A program made the translations under genes and the position numbers. 64,000 nt of DNA from Paracentrotus lividus. Taxonomy: Eukaryota; Echinodermata; Echinoidea; Camarodonta; Echinidae. The notes below the pieces were generated by a model. That model made no database searches, had not been told where the DNA came from, and saw only the letters and a program-made list of their open reading frames with translations. Of the stretch, positions 22,100 through 34,675 are shown in pieces. The DNA is taken from positions 4,226,395 to 4,290,394 of the forward strand of contig CALNVZ010003434.1 in assembly GCA_940671915.1 (NCBI GenBank). The letters run 5' to 3'. The number at the start of each line of letters is the position of its first letter. The stretch's first letter is position 1.

Positions 22100-22850
22100 A
22101 ATAGGTGATTGGTCTAAACCCCGTCATGTGACCAAAGGTAGTTCCAACCAACGTCATGAAATTGTGCAAAAATGCCCATAATCCTGACATCTGACGTCAC
22201 AAGCCGGGAATATTCCCTTGAGCCGTGGATAGTACCTGCGAATAGCCACGGCTCGATCAAAACGATAGTGGGCCTATCGAGTGATCGAAGCTAGCTGAGA
22301 GCCAAAGCCCCATTTTCGTACACGTTTACGTTGCTAAACCCGCCCCCCCCCCCCAGCCCTCGGCGGCTCCGTAGCCGCCGATCGTGCTCGGCATGCCGTG
22401 ACGTCATAAAGGTATCCACCTCTATGCGTGACGTATGGTTTGTTTTGACGACTCGACTATGCGCGTACGTACATATGTGACGCGCGTGACTCATCAAATT
22501 TTGTTTACATTTTGATCTCGCGTAGTATAGACGAGCCGGATTTCTGTCATGTTTGCCGGACGGAGAGTTCGTGCCTTAGGATCATGGCAGTGCAGTGACA
22601 TGGATTATGGATAATTTTTACAAGTAATGTGTAAAGTAGTTTGGAGGATCTGATGATGATAGCAAGCCGAGGTTTTCGTCTCGTCTATTCATTCAGGGAG
22701 TTCATTGTAAATGGCGACAGCAATTAACGCTGTTAGTTTGTCAGCGTTTGATCAGTGTTGTAACTTAACGTTAGAAGTCTAACGTTAGTTACGCAGAACA
22801 AGAATGTGATTGAACTTAAGCAGAGGGCCCCAAGAAGAAGAGACCCAGTG
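22100..22850. promoter_or_regulatory. CpG-rich stretch with CRE and AP-1 sites; candidate promoter and first exon
   Basis: CpG dinucleotides are dense here in an otherwise CpG-poor window. Perfect CRE octamers TGACGTCA lie at 22192-22199 and 22399-22406, a near-CRE TGACGTAT follows at about 22429, and an AP-1 heptamer TGACTCA lies at 22487-22493. On the plus strand a GTGAGTAAA donor-like site begins at 22848, so 22500-22847 could be a non-coding first exon. On the minus strand an 86-codon frame opens at 22052. The promoter could therefore be one-way or two-way. No TATA box is evident. The nearest plus-strand gene downstream is the copine-like gene, 26 kb away. Confidence 0.4.
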
Positions 22851-23215
22851 AGTAAACGCCCATTTATTATTCAAAATGTAGATCTAACGTTAGATCTAGA
22901 ATAGATCTAACTTAAGTTAGATCTAGACTAAAAGTTAGATCTAGATCTAACTTAAGTTAGGTCTATCTAACTTAGGTAGGTCTAAATCTAGGCCTAAGTT
23001 AGGGCTTATAGACCTCAAGTCTAGATTCTAGATCATTCATAGATGCAGGACAGGTCTAACGTTAGACCACCTCTAAGTTAAGTCTAACTAACGTTAGTTA
23101 GCTTAGATCTAACGACAAAACGTTAGAACTTAGACCCTATCTGGAGTAGATATCGGCCTCTAACGTTAGATTTCTAGATCTAACAGTTAACGTTAGAGAT
23201 CTAACGTTAAAATCT
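22740..23215. repeat. Tract of AACGTTAG and AGATCTA palindromes
   Basis: The tract is built largely from TAACGTTAG, AGATCTAA, TTAAGTTAG and CTAGATCTAG in varied order, with about nine AACGTT cores. It is not a strict tandem array. Shorter stretches of the same vocabulary occur at 14940-14975 and 15170-15190. Confidence 0.8.
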
Positions 23216-23240
23216 TTTATTTCCGATGACGGATATAAAC

Positions 23241-23409
23241 CAGTTATATACGGCCTTCAGAGGTTTTGGTGAAACTATAGTCCCCTCACTGACGCGAATG
23301 CGACTATTTTCCTTCGGGGCTGCGCCCCCTCAGGAAAAATAGTCGCATTCTCTGCGTCAGTTCGGGTACTATAGTTCCAACCACCCCCTCTGGTGGCCGT
23401 ATATAACTG
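23241..23409. mobile_element. Palindromic MITE, CAGTTATATACGGCC ends
   Basis: Ends CAGTTATATACGGCC and GGCCGTATATAACTG. The core pairs GACGCGAATGCGACTATTTT with AAAATAGTCGCATTC, leaving a GGGGCTGCGCCCCC stem-loop at the middle. 169 bp, non-coding. Confidence 0.85.
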
Positions 23410-23530
23410 TTCACTAGCTGAACGTGGACTCTGCGGCGTCCGCAGATAGATGCGATGATTTCATTTTCATGAACGTCATCATACACCAGCGACATTAATT
23501 CGGTAAATTCTTACTTTGTTTTGGGAACTT

Positions 23531-23574
23531 TACTTTCCCTTTCTTTCTTTATTTCTTTCTTTCTTTCTTTCTTA
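23531..23574. repeat. (TTTC)n microsatellite
   Basis: Short CTTT-unit array of about 44 bases. Confidence 0.85.
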
Positions 23575-23924
23575 TAATCTGTTTGAAGTCTCTGTGCATT
23601 TATTTCCCTCTAAATAACTGCAATCAGTAAATTGATACAAACTATTTTTGTGTTTACCTGTTTGTTTTGCTGTTATATGTTTACATATTATCTTGTTTTA
23701 TGTGACAACTGTATTTTTGAATAAGTTTATATAGTTTATTAAGAAAAGCAAATGTATCATGTTTGTTCATTCAACAATACAATTCAATGTGAATGTGTGT
23801 GTTTGAGGGGGGGGGGGTGCTCAATGTAATTGTCAATGTAATTATCATCCTAAGATATATTGTTTGCATTGTTATTTACTGTATATGAAGCACATTATTG
23901 AACCTTATGTTGTATTTATATATA

Positions 23925-24020
23925 ACTTTTGTAAGCGCCTCGAGCATCCTCTGGGTGGATAATATGATTGCGCAGTAAAAGTGTCTTATTATTATTACTA
24001 ATATTATTATTATTATTGTT
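23925..24020 (+). mobile_element. LINE 3' tail remnant with (ATT)n
   Basis: AAGCGCCTCGAGCATCC and GATTGCGCAGTAAAAGTG followed by TTATTATTATTACTAATATT resemble the tail of the CR1/L2-type LINE at 39680-39748. No coding part remains. Confidence 0.5.
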
Positions 24021-27000
24021 ATAGAGAGGGCAATGAACATTGTCCCATTGTTTTTGCTGGAATATGCAAAAAACAATTTGATTGATTGATATCTGTATTT
24101 ATACATGGTTAAAAAGTCCATTTACAGTTACAAGCCTGGTTTCCATTCGGGCCACGATTAAAATATGAATATTTCAATACAAATGAATTTGACATATTAA
24201 AGTCCCTACAGCATACATGTATGTGACACAAGGGGCACATTTTCTTGTGTGTAAGATGAATCAGGGGGCTGCCCCTGGATGAATGCAAGTTTGAAAAGAA
24301 TTCTATTTCAGCATCAATGCATTGTAGAGCATGTATTTACCCAAGAAACCTATTTGCTATGTAGCCACTCAGACAACACTTTTTGAGGCCAACCACTCTT
24401 TATAGTGTGAAGGCTTTTTTGTTTTGCCAGCTTGAATGTTTGTAGAGAATATTGATTTTTGTCTACTCTAAGTTCCCCAGTATCGCTCTGTACTGTATGG
24501 GCGAGTTGTATTATGGACCAACATGCCATTGTACGTTGTGTTTCTATTGTGAATGATGAATCTGGTGTAGTATTGTATTGCACTTGTCAAATGGTATATG
24601 CAAGCTGTGATTGACACAATACATGTAGGCCAATTTCATATTGCATTATAATTCATTGATAATAATAACAGGGCCAGAGCATCTCAAGAAAAAGATAGGA
24701 AAACTGGAAAACTTCAGTTTTCCAACCTTTAGTTAAAATTAAATGTTTCTTCATTTTCAATAAGTCTATTTTGAAAGAAATGGAGAATTTTGCAGTAACA
24801 CAATATTTGGGGCATTTTGTTCCTTTGTATCTTGAAGTTTTAACTCTAGAGATGTTTGTAACCTTTTGAAACTTGAGTACATGTAGTTTCTGTAAATCAA
24901 AATTTTACAATATGAAATAATGAAAGTGAAACTTTTCATTAAGTCAATAAAGACACTTCATAAGAATTCTATATTAATTTTTATTATATCAATTCATTGA
25001 TTTCAATCCATCATGTTTTTTTAAACACATTGAGTGATACTAAATTAAGTCTTTGAAACGCATTATCGTATAAATCAACAAACTTCTAATTGAGCACTCT
25101 CATTACTGTTTGCATCGAGGACATACACATACATGTAGACTAACTATCCTTTGCCTCCTTTATCTGAATATCATGATTAGTTGGAGACATATTGACTTTA
25201 TAAAGTGATCCTCAGAAAATGGGTTTGCTAATTGATGTCTAATTAAAGTTTTGTGAATATTCCTGTTATGTGAGGCCTAAAATAGCATGCAGGACAGTGC
25301 TAATTGTGTTTGTCAAGTGTATCAAACTATCACTACTTAGTCTTTGTTATTAATGAAAGATAAAGAGAAAGGGGGAGGCTGAAAGATTGAAAGACAGTGT
25401 GATAATAGAATAAAGAGGAGAAAAAAAGATATGAGAAATAAAGCAGTAGTGACATGGAGATAGATTGAGAGGGAAGAGAGGAATAAAAGAAGAGGGCCAT
25501 TGGGAATAATGAGGGGAGAAAGTAAGAATTAGAGAGAGAGAGAGAGAAATATTAGAATGCTAAATGTGAGGGGGAAATGCATTTTTTTTTTACTTCAGAG
25601 TATTGTTTTTCATAAACATTTTGATAAATTGAATGTCGTTAATAATTCACATACATTTTTTTCTGAGTGGTACACATTGTAAGGTTGTTGCACAAATTCT
25701 ATGTTGTATTTTCTAATTAATTGTTATGATCAATGTAGCATCATTGATAATACCATCTACCATTAAACAGAGAGGTGAGGGGGTTGGGGACTGAAAAACA
25801 GTATTTATTAATGTTAAATTCAAAGTGAAGATAAATTATCCCAGGATTACGATATACTAAACTTTAACGCATATTAATCAGGAGTAGGCTATAATGAGTT
25901 TATGACACTTCACAGGCAAGCTTGACAACCTCTCTTTTTCTGTTATTCTAGTTAATAATTAACTAGTGATGGTTAGACATGTATACAGGACATCTCTGAC
26001 TTAGTTCACAGATTAAAAACAAAAGGGTTACTGGTAGTCAAGCTACACTAGCGCTCAGTCTGCCTTGCAAGATAAATCAGTGAACAACAGTTTTAAAAAT
26101 CAGTGAGGATTTATTTTGACACATAATATGAATCAACTCTTTATATTGCCACATCAATAATTCTATAAAGGATAAAATGGATTCCTCCATGTTGGATGAT
26201 TTGTAAGTATAAATTGATGTGCTTGCTGTCTTGTATATTACAAGAAACATATTAAATTAATTTGAAGTTTTTTGGGATTGTAGAAGTCCTACATGTACAT
26301 GTACATGTGCTGTAAACATACAATATTGTGAAATGACAGATAGAGAGTGAGAGAGAGAGAGGAAAAAAGAGAGCCCGAGAGAGAGAGGAGGGGGGGGGGG
26401 GTGATGTCCACAGTCAGGAAAAGTCTTGGGAAATCATAGCATTGAAATAATCCAGTGTGTAGTTTAGATATATTGCAGGGGAATTACTGTATATTTTGAC
26501 AATTCATGCCTTATACATGTAGATCACCACATATTATGTAGCTGCCTCTTGATTTCAAATGATATTAGACTCTGCTTGGTGTGTCGGGTTAATTTAGCAT
26601 ACGTTCAAAAGAGAGAATTTGATGGTTAAAGGGTTAAAAAACTTGATGTAATCAAATTGGATTCATGCTTCTTCCTCTGTCAAAGCAGAAATGGTTGCAC
26701 ATATACAGCCCTGGTTATTAAAAAGGTCTAACTCATTTAAAGTAACAATAAATCAATTGTGCATGGTGGATCCTGGCTATTACAATTGACACGAAACATG
26801 AGATGAAGGAAGCATTATTGAATTTTAATGCATTTGTGAGCAAGTAATGATTTATGACTGTTAATACTAGAGGGCAAATCTTGTCTGTTGAGAACCAGAA
26901 TGCTTTTAAATCTTTTCCTATTATTTGCAAGTGAATTCATTATAATCTACATCTACATGTACAGTAAGTAGAGAAATGATATATTTTGGGTTAATGGATT

Positions 27001-27985
27001 TGAAATCAACTTGAGAAAACTCTACCTTTTTTTGTCCTGCAAAAAATGAGTTATGCTCTTTTCAGCTCTCTCTATTTTATTGAGTACAGTAATGTTACAT
27101 AATATTCCTTGTAAATATCATACATGTACAAATTTATTCCTAAAGATATTCTGTACTGTTGTGCTTTAGAAGTGGTAGTGTATTGTACTTGGTTGGTCTT
27201 GGACTTTGCTCTTACACAATACCCTTTTTTCATAAAGTCAAGGTGCTTAAAAAACGTGTGAGAAACTACAGGTGTTTAATTAAAAACATTGGGTTCTTTT
27301 GACAACAATGATATTTCCTTTAGATCTTGCAGTACTGAAGCATTAGCGAATCTTAACAAAAATGAGATTGAAAATCACACACCAAAACACATGTCAATTA
27401 AAACCCAGGGCACACTCTGGTTCATGAAAGAGATATGGCACAAAGAATCATTAAATTAAATGTACATTATATTCAATCTTCAAAATTCAATAATTGATTT
27501 GTTACCAATTAATACTTTTAAATACAATTATGTATCTTTTTTTTCTCTCTCTATATTTTTGTAATGTTGACAAAATACCATGTACATTTTACTGGTGAAG
27601 TCTAATAAATTCAATTCAATTCAATTAAATTCAATTCAATCAATTTGATACTTAGTGTGCATATTCCCAAAATGTTATAAAATACATTTACACTTCAGTT
27701 GTAAAATAATACCAACGCTAAACTTAAGTAGCATTTATATCATTAGAATATTGAGTGCCAATTTGTTTTGTTAACAAACGCAGTTTATATTGGCTCAATT
27801 GGCCTTTTAAAGTTGATTGTTGTATACAGTCTTCTTTCCAGTTACTTCTGAAGTGGTTTAAATAATGATGATAATAATGATGCGATTTGTATTGTGCCAA
27901 ATCCGCTCTGGATGATAATTATGGTACCTTTGGTATTGCCAAGAAAATGTGTTGCATTGTCCAACAACTTCAGGTTACAGGATGC
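24020..27985. other. Gene-free AT-rich DNA, possible intron
   Basis: Short GA-rich patches at about 25340-25550 and 26339-26400 and a TTCAA-unit tail at 27602. If the candidate promoter at 22.1-22.85 kb drives the copine-like gene, all of this would be intron. Confidence 0.5.
27602..27642 (+). repeat. Retroposon-like tail, AATAAATTCAATTCAATTC
   Basis: AATAAA followed by repeated TTCAA units, a form of 3' tail also seen at 37803-37837 and 48371-48400. No body is recognised upstream. Confidence 0.4.
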
Positions 27986-29737
27986 ATTGGCGAATCCAGG
28001 ATTTGGAAAAAGAGGGGGCGCTAGGCCCGATAAGGAGGTGAGGAGCCGAAATTTTCTGATTTTATAATGTAACGTCATTGAGTGGTTTTCAAATTATAGA
28101 GGGGGCAGGTTTCCCCTGTGCCCCGCTTGGATCCCCCACTTGGATGGACCTTGGACAAATTTGTAGCTTGAAACATAATTTTGTTGTGCAGTGTGTATTA
28201 CTAAATTTGTTTGTCCTGAGTGAGGTACATGTATTGCAGAGTGTATTAAAGTAAAAGTTGAAAGGGAATAAAAAACCCGGAAGAACTCTTTAATTTTGTA
28301 ATTTTTTTATACCCTTTTGTAAATCACAAGCCATTAAAATTTTGATCGGAAGTGAATAGCCATTGCAGGGTTACCTAAATATTTACTAGCATAAACATTT
28401 AACCAGCTTTAATGTCACAAAAACAAGTACCAAATTACACATATTCAGACACAACCACAAATCAATTAAAACTCCATTGAAAGTCAATCATGTACAGTAT
28501 GACTCAATGATGGTGTAAAACCTATTATTTTATAATTATTTACATGTATGTCTGCTATATACAGATTCATATATAAAAGCATGTGTGTACATCAGGGGGC
28601 ATAGAGCGTTTATGAAAGTGGCAAAAAGCAAAAAGTTTTTATTGGGGGGGGGGGGGCTGAAAAGGACAAAAGTCACAAGTACATTCGATATTCATTTTCA
28701 ATTTTTTGTTCATGTTTCCTAAAAAAAAAGTAAACATGGATTATTAAAGGTGTAATGATTCATATTTTTCTTTCAACAGTGGCAATTAATGGAACTTGCA
28801 GTAAACATGTGTGATAGTAGCTTGGAAGTGACATCAGGAAAAAAAAATCATAGAACTGCATTGTCCTTTGATAAATGTGTGTCAAAATGGGATAATTTTC
28901 TTCCATTTTTATGCAAAAAAAAAAAAAAGAAAAAGAAAGACAAAAAGAAAAGACAAAAAGAAAAAGAAAAGAAAGATAGAATCCAGGTAGGATGTAACCT
29001 TGTTTAAGCCCTGCAGCTTTACTTATTTTCTTCCCTGCTGATATTCGAGATTTTCAATGATTTGTTTTAAAACACTGACTTTGTCTTATAACAGCCATAA
29101 AGTCAGAAAGATGTTAGCACTTTAATATAACAAATCACATTAATGCCTTTCTAGCACTCAGAACACAAAATCCTTGTTTTCACTTGGATCCTTGAAGATC
29201 TCAACTTACAAATTGGATCAATTTGTCCTTCATGTACTTCTATCTGTAATATTATCTGGGATTCTGGTGAAGTTATAGACACCTAATATCGGCAATCAAT
29301 CAATCACATGCCAATTGTTTCCTGAAGTTAGCACCTATATTTCTGGTTTACCGATTCTCTGCAATAAGGGCTTTATGGCTATTGTGCAATTATTTCTTTA
29401 TTGAGGACAACTATACTGGCAACTGAAACCAGGATGTAGGCCTATGTTATTCCCTGGACCCAGTTATAAGATCAATTGCAATCATTTTGCAAATTTGAAT
29501 GAACAATCCTGAATGGTATAATAGCCTTTTAGAATAAAACTGCTTTGGTTGGTCATTATTATTTTGTGGTTGATCATAAACTATTATGTTATGGAGTCAT
29601 TCTTTAATTCTGTGGATGGTCAGGATCACAGTACTGTCATTCTTGCTTTATTAGAGATAAATGTCTTCTGAGAGTCAAAAGGACGGACATGTACGCTTTA
29701 ATACTTTTTGTGGAACCAACATTTTATTTTCTCTGGC

Positions 29738-29850
29738 AAAGTTATTGCTCCGGGCTTTATTTTGTCTCAGACGTACATGTAGGGGTAGGGTTTATGTTAA
29801 AATAATGTCATATTTTATGTTTAGATTTAGGTTTAAGGTCTGGTATAATG
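29738..29850. repeat. Degraded copy of the same family
   Basis: TATTGCTCCGGGCTTTATTT, GTAGGGGTAGGGTTTATGTT and GATTTAGGTTTAAGGT line up with the 63785..63910 copy. Ends are not clear. Confidence 0.4.
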
Positions 29851-29859
29851 TGAAGTAGT

Positions 29860-29915
29860 GTTATAATAATAATAATAATATAGACTGGATTTATAAAGCG
29901 CCTTTTCATCAGATA
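29860..29915 (-). mobile_element. LINE 3' tail remnant, minus strand
   Basis: (AAT)n followed by TATAGACTGGATTTATAAAG and CGCC is the inverse of a GGCGCTTTATAAA-(ATT)n tail. Confidence 0.5.
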
Positions 29916-32900
29916 CAATTATAGTTATACAGATACAGTTATAGATTAACTGCAGAGTAATTTTCGTTGTAGCAATCGTTTAGAGCCTATTTTTCAACCC
30001 TTTTGGATCTCAGTTGAGACTGAGAAATGGCTTGATTCTACTGATGAAGTAAATATCTAGACCACCATTTTTGGTGAGTCTATTGCCATAGTGATTAATT
30101 GATAGGACTCTTTATTGATAGCAGATTGTTCATGGATTGCCCCGTAAACAAGAAAAGCTACATGTCCTTGGTACTTATGTTATTTTACATAGGAAGAGGT
30201 AAATGAACAATAAAGCAAGGCATGCATACACCAAATTAATTAACCCAATAAAAAGAGTGTTTAGAACCTTAAATTTCATGCCCTTGGATACGTACATAGT
30301 AACAGCGTACATTAACATTATCTGACGTTTAAGCTAATTAAGGGCTAATATATTAAGTGCATACAGGAAAATGTTATCATTCACTTTGTAAAATTCAAAT
30401 TTCCACTTGCTCTGTTTTAGATTGCCTATATTAAAAGCAAAATATAAAGAATCCAATATTAAAGGTGATTCTCTTACATTACAAGCCATAAAAAAGATCT
30501 ATTCCTGTCAGAAGCAATAAAAAAGAGAGATTTTAAATTACTTTTTAATTGATAATGATAATACAGTCTAATCAGTTTTTTTAGTGAATTATGTGTACAA
30601 TGATGTGTAGTGTTATTACTTTTTAATTGTTAAAGCAGCCTTGAAAATACAAATCGGTTTCTTAACTCTTACTCTTAATCAATTCTCCAATGACCAATTG
30701 ATCTCATTCTGATTTTATTGAAACTAACTTAATGTATATGAGGGGCTGAAAATGGAAATACCCTTTCTGTATGAAAGGAAGTGGGAAAGAAGAAAAAAAT
30801 AAAATAAAATAAAAGAATATAAAGTCTGAACAATGATTGAGGAGTTGAATTTCTTTCAATATTGAAACTAAAAGTTTTAAAAGATTCAAAAATTGATATC
30901 AAGAAAACACATTTTGAACAAGGAAGTAAAACAAATGTACATGTACATGTATCAAATTAGCACAGTAAAGTTCAATAGTTATTAGGCCTACTTGTTTCAT
31001 GTTTGTTTGCCTGTTCAAATAATTCACTCATTATGCTTTTGTGTACTAATATTCCTTTTTTCTAAAGTGTCTTCCTCTTGTAATTACAGACTATATTTTC
31101 ACAAACTGGTACCCAACCATAGAAAATTGTTCAACAATAGAACAGAAAAAAGGATGTTTCATGTAATTCAATATCTTCACAAATTAATTTCCCTGGCTTT
31201 TCTTTATTCTCTGAGACCAACCTTGTAAGAAGGAGTAATTACTCTAAAAATAAATGATTATTTTTTTTTTTTAAATAATCTTTATTGAATTTTCTGATGG
31301 TTATTAAAGGTAGTATGCAAAACAAGGAGATATGGAAAAATTCTGACATTTCTATAAAGGTCATGCAATGCCTTCAGGGGTAAAATGCTTTTTGTGCCCC
31401 ATTTTCGAAGGTACATGTAAATACAAATTCACAATGTACCTATAAAATATTTCAGGTTCAGATATCCTTTGTTATTCCCCCATCATAATATTTACCAGAG
31501 GTGGATAGAGGTAGGCCCTACATTGTAGTACACTTTTGCTTGATTTTAGAAGAAAAATTTTTTAAAGCTAGCACTTCAAAGTTGATAGTGAACAGTTGTT
31601 AAGATGAATTAATGCATCAGTAGACACCTCAGAAGGAAAATTATCTTACCACTGGCCATGGCTTTTAATAATCAAAATGTCGTTTGGAAATTTTTTTGCT
31701 GTTTAATCTAATATCCATCATTTTTCATGTCAATAAAGCAATTTTGCCAATTACAGTAGGCACCTTAGGTGTTGTCATGGTAATAAATAGTTTTAATTGC
31801 TTAGATGTTCACCTGCAATCAAATCAGACATTTTCAATATTAGATTGTCTGCTAACTAATGTAATAACATTTGCTGCAAAGCAAATTTTATTTCTGCATT
31901 GCCTTTTTAGGCCCACAAATAGTAATAAATACTTGACCATGACAAGGTGCTGATCAGAAAGCATTCCTAACCCCATTGAGATCCTCTCATTAACCCATTC
32001 AACCTTCACATAGTAAAGCTATCTTCTCCTAACTTGACAAAAGAAGCATTGGATGATGCAGAATGAAGTGAGCATCTCAGTGACCACTTTCAAGGAATTA
32101 GTCTTGATGTACAGACCATTTCTGTAATAGTTCTGCACAGCAAAGTTTGCTTTTTATTTTGCAAGGAAAATGACTTAAAAAAAAAAGGCCCAATGGATAG
32201 TTCATTAATGAGCAAATTTTACTGTTTTGTTTTTAAATTAATTGAATGCAAAAATGAAATGCTGATGAATCCATTGTAGGAATTCATACATATAGGCTAT
32301 TCTGGTCCTGAGGAGAACATATTTGCTGGAGTTTTTCAGTGTAGCAGGACACTGTCTACTAAACCTGGGTAAAGTGAGGCAAATATAGAGTGATGTTATA
32401 TGCTGAAGATGTTAGAAATTAATCAGGGAGTGTATTCAGACCAAGTAAATTTGTGATCAATAGTCTGATGATAACTTACATACATACATGTAGGCCAACC
32501 CTGTAAATCACTTGTTTCACTTGTTTTTTAATAGTATTTCAAACTTCGAGAACCTTGTGAAGGGATATTTATCTTATGAGAAGGATCAGTTACAGCATTA
32601 TTATTACTTTGCATTGTGAAAAATAATCCTATTTTCCTCTCATAACTACTGTGTGACAAAAAACTTGGCTGAATTGGTAGACTAGCTCTCATCCTATGGG
32701 AATTTCCATCAAAACACTCTTGTCCAATTATCACAGTGACATGCGACTGTGTTCATTAGTGATTTCCAAAGTGGGTGCATTGGCATCGTGATCGGTTCAA
32801 GCTCGATGCGGCTCATCACTTGGGCTTAGATGTATGCTGTTTCAGAATGAAATGAACTACTAGTGATAGTGTACATGATCTCTCTAATGGATGTATTAAT

Positions 32901-33544
32901 TAGGCGATGTGTTTTGACGTAGATGCAGATGCTTTTGTCGCGTTATTATAGAAGTGGCTGATTTTGAAGGTTAGTTTTGTCTGTCCCTGCATGCTTTTAA
33001 TTTATTTTAAAGTTTCACAAATGATTTTCAGCAAGTTTTTGGTAGATTACAAAGCAAATTATTATTTTGGATAGTTTTTGGATAGATTCTATCAATTAGT
33101 CTCAGCTTTATGAAATTGTGATCTATGAGTTAGTTTTTCTATGGTGCTGTCAAATATATGTGTACATAATTGCATTTCATGTTATTGCTCGTGCCAAACA
33201 ATTTTGATCATGATGAAATTCATTCATTAATTATGGCCTAGATGGAAGATTAGATTGAAGGTTAGTGTTTATTAAGTTGTCACACTGACACAGGCTGGAT
33301 GTGAGCTTTTGATTGCTATGTGGTGTTCTGCTAAAACAAGTTTTATTGAGGTTTTTGTAATTTTAATTAATATATTGTTTATAGCCTAGGGAATGGATGA
33401 TTTATAGAGGCGTGTATGTTAAGAGTAGCTCGTTGTATGCATTCTCATATTTGATGTTTTGGTCTGACAAAATTTTTGACTGAGCCTGGAAGATATGACT
33501 CTAAGAGATTTTCTTTTCCACTATTAATAATCTACATGTGTGTT

Positions 33545-33622
33545 TCAAAACGCCTTGAGCATTTTATTTAAATGTAAAATGGCGCTATAAAAATCCCATG
33601 TATTATTATCATTATTATTAAC
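33545..33622 (+). mobile_element. LINE 3' tail remnant
   Basis: AAACGCCTTGAGCATTTT, then ATGGCGCTATAAAAATCCC and ATTATTATCATTATTATTA, as at the end of the 38790..39748 LINE. Confidence 0.55.
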
Positions 33623-33779
33623 AATGTTTTGGTCTGACAAGGAAAATATTAATTTTTTTTTTCTGTAGCTGTATCATGAAAGTGATTTATAATCATAGTG
33701 CTAATTAATTAAGAGTAATAAAACAAATTAGAAAAAAGAATGTACTTTCTATAAAAAAATTAGTAAAAAATTATCACTC

Positions 33780-33965
33780 TTAAGGAGTGAGTATTAGATG
33801 AGTGTATTAAGAGTGAAATTCTAGTAAATTTCAAGTGAAAGTATACATTTTTTGCTCCTTTTTCACTCATGTTGGAGTGAAATGTGTATTTTCACTCTAA
33901 CAAATTCACTTGAATTTCACTCTAAATTCACTCTTTCTGAAATTATCTCCATCTAGAGTGAACAT
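33780..33965. repeat. GAGTGAAAT-motif inverted-repeat element
   Basis: About a dozen copies of AGTGAAAT or its inverse ATTTCACT in about 190 bases, in both orientations. Pairs such as AAGAGTGAAATTC with GAATTTCACTCTAA allow folding. Probably a decayed MITE. Confidence 0.55.
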
Positions 33966-34675
33966 TTAAACTCGGTTCATATAGGGGTACGGTCAGGTCA
34001 TCGTTCCGTCCCGAACAATTGACAAGCAAAAAAAAAAAATTAACGGGGTGCGCTAAAAAGGTTTATGTACAAAAGGTATGCTGATTTCCCAATCTTACGG
34101 TGTGCGCTAGCACCTTCAGCCCCCCCCCCCCCCATGGATCCGCGCCTGATGTAGGAGGAGAAAATCAATTGCAGATGGAAACCTGACTAGATTCATGATT
34201 TGTCTTTTGTGCTAGTCTGAGATACATCTGCTGTCTACCTGTAATTTGATTGTTATATAGAAGACATGAAAAATAGAAAGTGACTTTCCCTTTGGTACAT
34301 GGATATCATTAAGTTTTCTTCAATGGACAGACTGTAATAGGCACAATGCTTAAGCAGACAGCAAAACTCTATTAAAGGTCTGAGTGTGTATATTGCCAGT
34401 AAATACTTCATTCATATTTTCAAAGCTACAAACATCTACATGAACATTTAAATTGTTTTTTGAGTTGTAAACATTCATCTGTTTTTTGTTTTGTTTTTTC
34501 TTTTATTTAAGAACACACTTTAGAATTTTTTCTTATTTTTCTCTCTTTTAAAGCCTAAAGTATTTTGATTCAGAAATAAATTCAAAGCTGAATTCATGTA
34601 TCCTTATGCAAGAACACTTGGACAGATTGGCTGTCAGAAAACATTCGTCAGAGAAGATCAGGTAGTACTGATGAT

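Larger units (their letters stand above)
28140..33540. other. Gene-free AT-rich DNA
   Basis: Apart from a decayed element near 29738-29915 and short A or T runs, I see nothing. Open frames here are short and not protein-like. Confidence 0.5.
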
